DNA of 64,000 bases, from NCBI RefSeq assembly GCF_016862775.1, contig NZ_BONP01000005.1, positions 1-64,000 of the forward strand, written 5' to 3'. This DNA comes from Cellulomonas phragmiteti. Its GTDB lineage: Bacteria > Actinomycetota > Actinomycetes > Actinomycetales > Cellulomonadaceae. Below, piece by piece: positions 56,454-64,000 of this stretch. The stretch's first letter is position 1. The number at the start of each line of letters is the position of its first letter. Made by a program: the position numbers and the translations under genes. The notes under the pieces were generated by a model that ran no database searches, had not been told where the DNA came from, and saw nothing but the letters and a program-made list of their open reading frames with translations.

Positions 56454-57473
56454 TCACTCCTGGGTGTCACCGCTGCCGGTCGCGCGCCCGGCGCGGGTCC
56501 CGACGTCCCCGAGGTAGTCCTCGACCACGTCGCGCAGCGCGGCCGCGAGGCGCAGGGGGTCGTGCACCGCACTCTGGTCGCCGCGGCGCACCTGGCGGAC
56601 CAGGAGCCGGCTGCCCATCGCCGCGCACAGCTCCGACAGCTCCCCCACGTCGTCGAGCGTCAGCGGGTCCGCGACCACGGCGTGCACGGGCAGCCGGGGT
56701 GCGTGCGCACGCAGCACCGCCAGGTGGTCGACGGTGCGCATGCCGGCCGTCTCGTCGTCGGGGCTCAGGTTGAGGACGACCACGATGCGCGCCGTCGTCT
56801 CCAGCAGGGCCGCGCGCAGCTGCGGGACCAGCAGGTGCGGCAGGACGGACGAGTACCAGGACCCGGGCCCCAGGACGACCCAGTCGGCCTCGCGCACCGC
56901 CGCCACGGCCTCGGCGCAGGCGGGCGGGTCGACCGGGTGGATGCGCAGCTGCTCGATCCGGTGCTCGGTCACGGCGACCTGCGTCTGGCCGCGCACCACC
57001 TGCCGCTGCCCGTCGGCCGTGCGCACGTCCGCCTCGATGCGCAGCGGCACGGACGCCATGGGCAGCACGCGCCCGCGTGCGCCCAGGAGCCGACCCACGA
57101 GGTCCAGGCCCTCGACGGTGTCGCCCAGCAGCTCCCAGAGCGCGACGATCAGGAGGTTCCCCACCGAGTGCTGGTCGAGCGGCCCTGCGGTGGCGAAGCG
57201 GTGCTGCAGCAGGTCGCGCCACGTGCGACCCCACTCCGAGTCGTCGCACAGGGCGGACAGCGCCATCCGCAGGTCGCCGGGCGGCAGCACGCCCATCTCG
57301 TCGCGGAGCCGGCCCGACGACCCGCCGTCGTCCGCGACCGTCACCACGGCGGTGATCCGGTCCGTCATCAGCCGCAGCGCCGACAGGGACGCCGACAGGC
57401 CGTGGCCCCCGCCGAGCGCGACGACCGCCGGCCGCGTCGGGTCACCGAACCGGCTCACCGGCGACGCGCTCAC
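56454..57473 (-). CDS. yvcK: YvcK/CofD-like gluconeogenesis factor
   Basis: The 339-residue protein belongs to the YvcK branch of the CofD family, which binds UDP-GlcNAc and links carbon metabolism to cell-wall synthesis in Bacillus and Mycobacterium (CuvA). Motifs include VVALGGGHGLSASL at the N terminus and VTVADDGGSSGRLRDEMGVLPPGDLR. GTG start at 57473 overlaps the rapZ stop by four bases. It lacks the residues that would make it a true F420 2-phospholactate transferase, by family knowledge. Confidence 0.93.
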   Translation of the reverse strand: MSASPVSRFGDPTRPAVVALGGGHGLSASLSALRLMTDRITAVVTVADDGGSSGRLRDEMGVLPPGDLRMALSALCDDSEWGRTWRDLLQHRFATAGPLDQHSVGNLLIVALWELLGDTVEGLDLVGRLLGARGRVLPMASVPLRIEADVRTADGQRQVVRGQTQVAVTEHRIEQLRIHPVDPPACAEAVAAVREADWVVLGPGSWYSSVLPHLLVPQLRAALLETTARIVVVLNLSPDDETAGMRTVDHLAVLRAHAPRLPVHAVVADPLTLDDVGELSELCAAMGSRLLVRQVRRGDQSAVHDPLRLAAALRDVVEDYLGDVGTRAGRATGSGDTQE

Positions 57474-58411
57474 TCCTTGCCCAGGTCCCGCGCCGTCACC
57501 TGCACCCGGTGGCCGCGCTCGCGCAGCCGTGCGCCCACCGCCTCGCTGATCGCCACGGAGCGGTGCTTGCCCCCCGTGCAGCCCACGGCGATCGTGGCGT
57601 ACCGCTTCTCCTCGTGCAGGTAGCCCGCGAGCACGGGCTCGAGCGCGTCGACGTACCGCTCGACGAACGTCGTCGCCCCCGGCAGGCCGAGCACGTAGTC
57701 CCGGACGGGTGCGTCGCGGCCCGACAGGTGCCGCAGCTCGGTGATCCAGTACGGGTTGGCCAGGAACCGCACGTCGACGACGTGGTCGGCGTCCAGCGGG
57801 ATGCCGTACTTGAACCCGAACGACAGGACGGACAGGTGCAGCACGTCGTCGCCGGGGCCCGCGACGCCGGCGCGCACGACGCGCGCCAGGTCGTGCACGT
57901 TGAGGTCGGAGGTGTCGATGACCGTGTCGGCCCGCTCGCGCAGGTCCGACAGGAGCGCACGCTCGTGCGCGATGCCGTCGAGGATGCGACCGTCGCCCTG
58001 CAGGGGGTGCGGGCGGCGCACCTGCTCGAACCGTCGCACCAGGACCTCGTCGGAGGAGTCGAGGAACAGCAGCCGCAGCTCGACGCCGGCGCCCTGCAGG
58101 TGGTCCAGCACCCCGGTGAGCGCGGCGAAGTACTCCCGCCCGCGCACGTCGATCACCGCGGCGAGGCGCCGCGCGCCGGTGCCGACGGGCCCGCTGGTGA
58201 GCATGCCGACCAGGTGCGTGAGCATCTGCGCCGGCAGGTTGTCGACGACGTACCAGCCCAGGTCCTCCAGCACGGCAGCCGTGCGGGTGCGCCCCGCCCC
58301 CGACATGCCGGTGATGACCAGGACCTGCGGCTGCTCGAGCACGGGCGACTCGGCGGCCGCCTCGAGGGCGGGGATGCCCGAGGGCACCGTGATCGGCGAG
58401 GGCTCGCTCAT
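57470..58411 (-). CDS. rapZ: RapZ family nucleotide-binding protein
   Basis: The 313-residue P-loop protein is the actinobacterial homologue of RapZ/YvcJ. It begins with [31 protein letters not shown] (Walker A variant) and has the C-terminal [20 protein letters not shown] and [17 protein letters not shown] segments typical of the family. In E. coli RapZ steers GlmZ RNA degradation; that RNA is not expected here, so the actual role is unclear. ATG overlaps the uvrC stop. Confidence 0.93.
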   Translation of the reverse strand: MSEPSPITVPSGIPALEAAAESPVLEQPQVLVITGMSGAGRTRTAAVLEDLGWYVVDNLPAQMLTHLVGMLTSGPVGTGARRLAAVIDVRGREYFAALTGVLDHLQGAGVELRLLFLDSSDEVLVRRFEQVRRPHPLQGDGRILDGIAHERALLSDLRERADTVIDTSDLNVHDLARVVRAGVAGPGDDVLHLSVLSFGFKYGIPLDADHVVDVRFLANPYWITELRHLSGRDAPVRDYVLGLPGATTFVERYVDALEPVLAGYLHEEKRYATIAVGCTGGKHRSVAISEAVGARLRERGHRVQVTARDLGKE

Positions 58412-60441
58412 GCCTCCAGGATGCCAGGCTCGCCCGCGGGCGACCCGCCGGACCCGCCGGTGGCGTCGGCTCCCGCCGCGTTCTGACCGACCGTGCCGGC
58501 GAGCGCGGCGACCACGGCCTCGGCCGTCCGCGCCCCCATGCCGGGCACGGTGGCGATCTCCTCCGCGGACGCGGCCCGCAGCCGCTTGACGGAGCCGAAG
58601 TGCCGCAGCAGCGCCGCCCGGCGGGCCGGGCCGAGACCGGGGACGTCGTCGAGCACCGACACCGTCATGCCCTTGCTGCGCCGCTTGCGGTGGGCCGTGA
58701 TGGCGAACCGGTGCGCCTCGTCACGCACGCGCTGCAGCAGGTACAGACCCTCCGAGGCCCGCCGCAGGATCACGGGGTAGTCCTCCCCCGGCAGCCACAC
58801 CTCCTCGAGCCGCTTGGCCAGTCCGCACAGCGCCACGTCGTCGATCCCGAGCTCGGCCAGCGCGGCCGCGGCGGCGGCGACCTGCGGCGGCCCGCCGTCG
58901 ACGACGACGAGGTTCGGCGGGTAGGCGAACCTCGTCGGCCGGCCCGTGCGCTCGTCGACGGGGCCGCTGCGCGGTGCGTCGTCCTCCTCGCCGTCCCCCA
59001 GCTCCAGGTCGCGCGCGTCCGCGCGGTCCGCCAGGTAGCGCCGGAAGCGCCGCGTGATCACCTCGTGCATGGCCGCGGTGTCGTCGCGCGCACCCTGCCC
59101 CTGCGGGCCGCGGACCGTGAAGAGGCGGTACTCGTTCTTGCGCGCCAGGCCGTCCTCGAAGACGACCATCGACGCGGACTGGTAGGTGCCCTGGTTGTGC
59201 GACACGTCGTAGCACTCGATCCGCAACGGGGCGGACGGCAGGTCCAGCGCCTCCTGGATCTCGCGCAGTGCCATGCTGCGGGACGTGAGGTCACCTGCGC
59301 GGCGCGTGCGGTGCAGCGCGAGGGCGTGCTCGGCGTTGCGCCGCACGGTCGCGGCCAGCTCGCGCTTGTCCCCGCGCTGGGGGACGCGCACCTGCACCTT
59401 GCTCCCCCGCAGGCCCGTCAGCCAGGTCTGCACCTGCTCGACGTCCGTGGGGAGCACCGGGACCAGGACCTCCCGCGGCACCGCGGCGGTCGCCGACTCG
59501 GGGTCCTCGCTGCCGTACACCTGCTGCAGCAGGTGCTCCACGAGCGCACCGTCGTCGAGGTCCTCGACCTTCTCGACCACCCAGCCGCGCTGCCCGCGGA
59601 TCCGCCCGTCGCGCACGTGGAACACCTGGACCGCGGCCTCCAGCTCGTCGCCGGCCATCGCGAAGACGTCGGCGTCGGTGCCGTCGGACAGCACGACCGC
59701 GTTCTTCTCGGTGGCCTTCTCGAGCGTCGCGATGTCGTCCCGCAGCCGCGCGGCGCGCTCGTAGTCGAGCTCGGACGCTGCGTCCTTCATCGCCCGCGTG
59801 AGACGCCGGGTGAAGCGGGCGGTGTCACCGGCCATGAAGTCGCAGAAGTCCTGGGCGAGCTGGTGGTGCTCGTCGACGCCGATCCGCCCCACGCAGGGCG
59901 CCGCGCACTTGTCGATGTACCCCAGCAGGCACGGGCGTCCCTGCTGGCGCGCGCGCTGGAAGACGCCGGCGGAGCACGTGCGGACCGGGAAGACGCGCAG
60001 CAGCAGGTCGACCGTCTCGCGGATCGCCCAGGCGTGCGCGTACGGACCGAAGTAGCGGGTGCCGCGGCGCTTCGCGCCCCGCATCACCTGGACGCGTGGC
60101 ACCTCGTCGGCCATCGTGACCGCGAGGTACGGGTAGGACTTGTCGTCGCGGTACTTGACGTTGAAGCGGGGGTCGAACTCCTTGATCCAGGAGTACTCGA
60201 GCGCGAGGGCCTCGACCTCGGTCCCGACGACCGTCCACTGGACCGAGGCGGCGGTCGTCACCATCTGCTGCGTGCGGGGGTGCAGGCCCGCGAGGTCCTG
60301 GAAGTAGCTGTTGAGGCGGCTGCGCAGGCTCTTGGCCTTGCCGACGTAGACGACGCGGCCGTGCTCGTCCCGGAAGCGGTAGACGCCCGGGGCGTCCGGG
60401 ATCTCCCCGGGGGCGGGTCGGTAGGTCGCGGGGTCGGCCAT
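58408..60441 (-). CDS. uvrC: excinuclease ABC subunit C
   Basis: The 677-residue UvrC makes both incisions in nucleotide excision repair. The GIY-YIG domain opens [29 protein letters not shown], a UVR helix pair ([26 protein letters not shown]) follows, then the RNase H-like nuclease domain ([20 protein letters not shown] segment) and a C-terminal double helix-hairpin-helix ([26 protein letters not shown]). All four domains are present. ATG at 60441. Confidence 0.97.
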   Translation of the reverse strand: MADPATYRPAPGEIPDAPGVYRFRDEHGRVVYVGKAKSLRSRLNSYFQDLAGLHPRTQQMVTTAASVQWTVVGTEVEALALEYSWIKEFDPRFNVKYRDDKSYPYLAVTMADEVPRVQVMRGAKRRGTRYFGPYAHAWAIRETVDLLLRVFPVRTCSAGVFQRARQQGRPCLLGYIDKCAAPCVGRIGVDEHHQLAQDFCDFMAGDTARFTRRLTRAMKDAASELDYERAARLRDDIATLEKATEKNAVVLSDGTDADVFAMAGDELEAAVQVFHVRDGRIRGQRGWVVEKVEDLDDGALVEHLLQQVYGSEDPESATAAVPREVLVPVLPTDVEQVQTWLTGLRGSKVQVRVPQRGDKRELAATVRRNAEHALALHRTRRAGDLTSRSMALREIQEALDLPSAPLRIECYDVSHNQGTYQSASMVVFEDGLARKNEYRLFTVRGPQGQGARDDTAAMHEVITRRFRRYLADRADARDLELGDGEEDDAPRSGPVDERTGRPTRFAYPPNLVVVDGGPPQVAAAAAALAELGIDDVALCGLAKRLEEVWLPGEDYPVILRRASEGLYLLQRVRDEAHRFAITAHRKRRSKGMTVSVLDDVPGLGPARRAALLRHFGSVKRLRAASAEEIATVPGMGARTAEAVVAALAGTVGQNAAGADATGGSGGSPAGEPGILEA

Positions 60442-60529
60442 GCGCCCGAGCCTAGGTCCGGGGGCCGACAGCGCCGCGCCGTCGACCCGCCTCGGCCGAG
60501 CCCGGGCGCGCGGGTGTGACGCGCGCCAC

Positions 60530-60544
60530 TAGGGTCGGGTCATG
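60530..60544 (+). promoter_or_regulatory. -10 element giving a probable leaderless osmC-type transcript
   Basis: TAGGGT (60530-60535) lies six bases before the ATG at 60542 and there is no Shine-Dalgarno sequence, so transcription should begin at the start codon. Confidence 0.5.
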
Positions 60545-61051
60545 GGACAGCTCCTGCACCAGTTCTCGGTCGACCTGACGTGGACCGGCGCCCGTGACGC
60601 CGGGACGGCCACGTACACCTCGTACGGACGCGACCACACCCTGACGTCGGGCGCGCGCCCGGCGCTGCTGGGGACCTCCGACCCCGGATTCCGCGGCGAT
60701 CCCGCACGGTGGTCCCCCGAGGACCTTCTCGTCGGGGCGCTCTCGCAGTGCCACATGCTGTGGTTCCTGCACCTCGCGGCGACCGCCGGCGTCGTGGTCG
60801 TCGGCTACACGGACTCCGCCTCGGGCACCATGCGCATCGAGGCGGCCGGCCACGGTCAGTTCACGGAGGTCGTGCTGCGTCCCCGCGTCACCGTGCGCAA
60901 CGCGACGTTGGACGACGGCACGGTCGTCGACGACGAGCTGCTCGCAGGGATCCACCACAGCGCGCAGGAGCACTGCTTCATCGCCCGGTCCGTGAACTTC
61001 CCGGTCCGCCACGAGGCGGGGCCGCTGGTGCACGAGCCCTCCTCGGTCTGA
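60542..61051 (+). CDS. OsmC/Ohr-family peroxide-detoxifying protein
   Basis: The 169-residue protein belongs to the OsmC superfamily, whose members reduce organic hydroperoxides with a reactive cysteine pair and a dithiol cofactor. The two cysteines are Cys70 (LSQCHMLWFLHL) and Cys145 (EHCFIARSVNFPV), at the expected spacing. SPEDLLVGALSQC matches the OsmC signature more than Ohr. It lies convergent to uvrA with eight bases between stops. The physiological peroxide is unknown. Confidence 0.9.
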   Translation: MGQLLHQFSVDLTWTGARDAGTATYTSYGRDHTLTSGARPALLGTSDPGFRGDPARWSPEDLLVGALSQCHMLWFLHLAATAGVVVVGYTDSASGTMRIEAAGHGQFTEVVLRPRVTVRNATLDDGTVVDDELLAGIHHSAQEHCFIARSVNFPVRHEAGPLVHEPSSV

Positions 61052-61059
61052 CCGGCAGC

Positions 61060-63933
<2,874 letters not shown>

Positions 63934-63941
63934 AGCCGACG

Positions 63942-63947
63942 AGTCTA
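63942..63947 (-). promoter_or_regulatory. uvrA -10 element TAGACT
   Basis: On the minus strand TAGACT sits eight bases before the uvrA GTG, with no Shine-Dalgarno sequence. It supports a transcription start at or beside the GTG. The -35 area overlaps the LexA-like box. Confidence 0.5.
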
Positions 63948-63964
63948 CGTGCGGCCACCGACAA

Positions 63965-63980
63965 TCGCACACGTGTTCGA
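63965..63980 (-). promoter_or_regulatory. LexA/SOS box upstream of uvrA
   Basis: Read on the minus strand the site is TCGAACACGTGTGCGA, which differs by one base from the symmetrical TCGAACACGTGTTCGA and fits the Gram-positive/actinobacterial LexA consensus. It covers the -35 region of uvrA, a position suited to repression. Confidence 0.7.
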
Positions 63981-64000
63981 CGTGACGTGCGTCCCTCGCC

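Overview
The window comes from the chromosome of a very GC-rich actinobacterium. It looks like Cellulomonas or a close relative (Micrococcales). The evidence is two secreted plant-polysaccharide hydrolases (a GH5 cellulase and a GH74 xyloglucanase), each with a Pro/Thr linker and a C-terminal family 2 carbohydrate-binding module, plus actinobacterial markers: WhiA, RbpA, OpcA, bacterial Ku with split LigD-type proteins, and a CAB-type succinate dehydrogenase. I see no phage, insertion sequence or CRISPR array. Many starts are GTG, many neighbours overlap by GTGA or ATGA, and several genes appear to be leaderless.

Region by region. 1-4.1 kb: GH5 cellulase, threonine aldolase, a DUF6328 membrane protein and HU. 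4.2-8.2 kb: a non-homologous end-joining island. Ku is translationally coupled to a PolX-like helix-hairpin-helix/PHP protein, and both are divergent from separate ligase and polymerase genes. 8.3-10.3 kb: Dps, an App1-type phosphatase and a small acidic protein. 10.6-13.4 kb: xyloglucanase. 13.5-17.3 kb: malate:quinone oxidoreductase, two small proteins, a rhodanese lipoprotein behind a CsoR/CstR-like palindrome, and an alkyltransferase-sigma factor pair. 17.3-22.1 kb: an MFS transporter and sdhCAB. 22.4-30.7 kb: a DUF2231 protein, then seven glycosyltransferase genes with no polymerase, flippase or sugar-nucleotide gene. 30.8-33.7 kb: a DUF899 protein, a zinc-type ArsR regulator coupled to a duplicated histidine-rich protein, tRNA-Pro(GGG) and a membrane protein.

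33.7-43.3 kb: a long minus-strand run of ctaB, xerD, parA, scpA, scpB, rluB, tyrA, cmk, plsC, der and a membrane protein, mostly overlapping. It combines chromosome segregation and condensation with translation, nucleotide, aromatic amino-acid and lipid genes. 43.7-51.1 kb: the pentose-phosphate operon tkt-tal-zwf-opcA-pgl, whose last gene is fused in frame to an O-methyltransferase; a LacI-type palindrome lies upstream. 51.1-55.2 kb: rbpA, secG, and tpiA-pgk-gap for central glycolysis. 55.4-60.4 kb: whiA-yvcK-rapZ-uvrC. 60.5-64 kb: a leaderless OsmC-family gene and uvrA, which has a near-perfect LexA box.

Central carbon enzymes, plant-polysaccharide degradation and DNA repair (NHEJ, nucleotide excision, direct reversal) dominate. 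The items most worth follow-up are the lactonase-methyltransferase fusion, the ArsR/histidine-rich zinc module, the rhodanese with its sulfur- or copper-type operator, the PolX-like protein lacking a polymerase domain next to Ku, and the seven-glycosyltransferase cluster.
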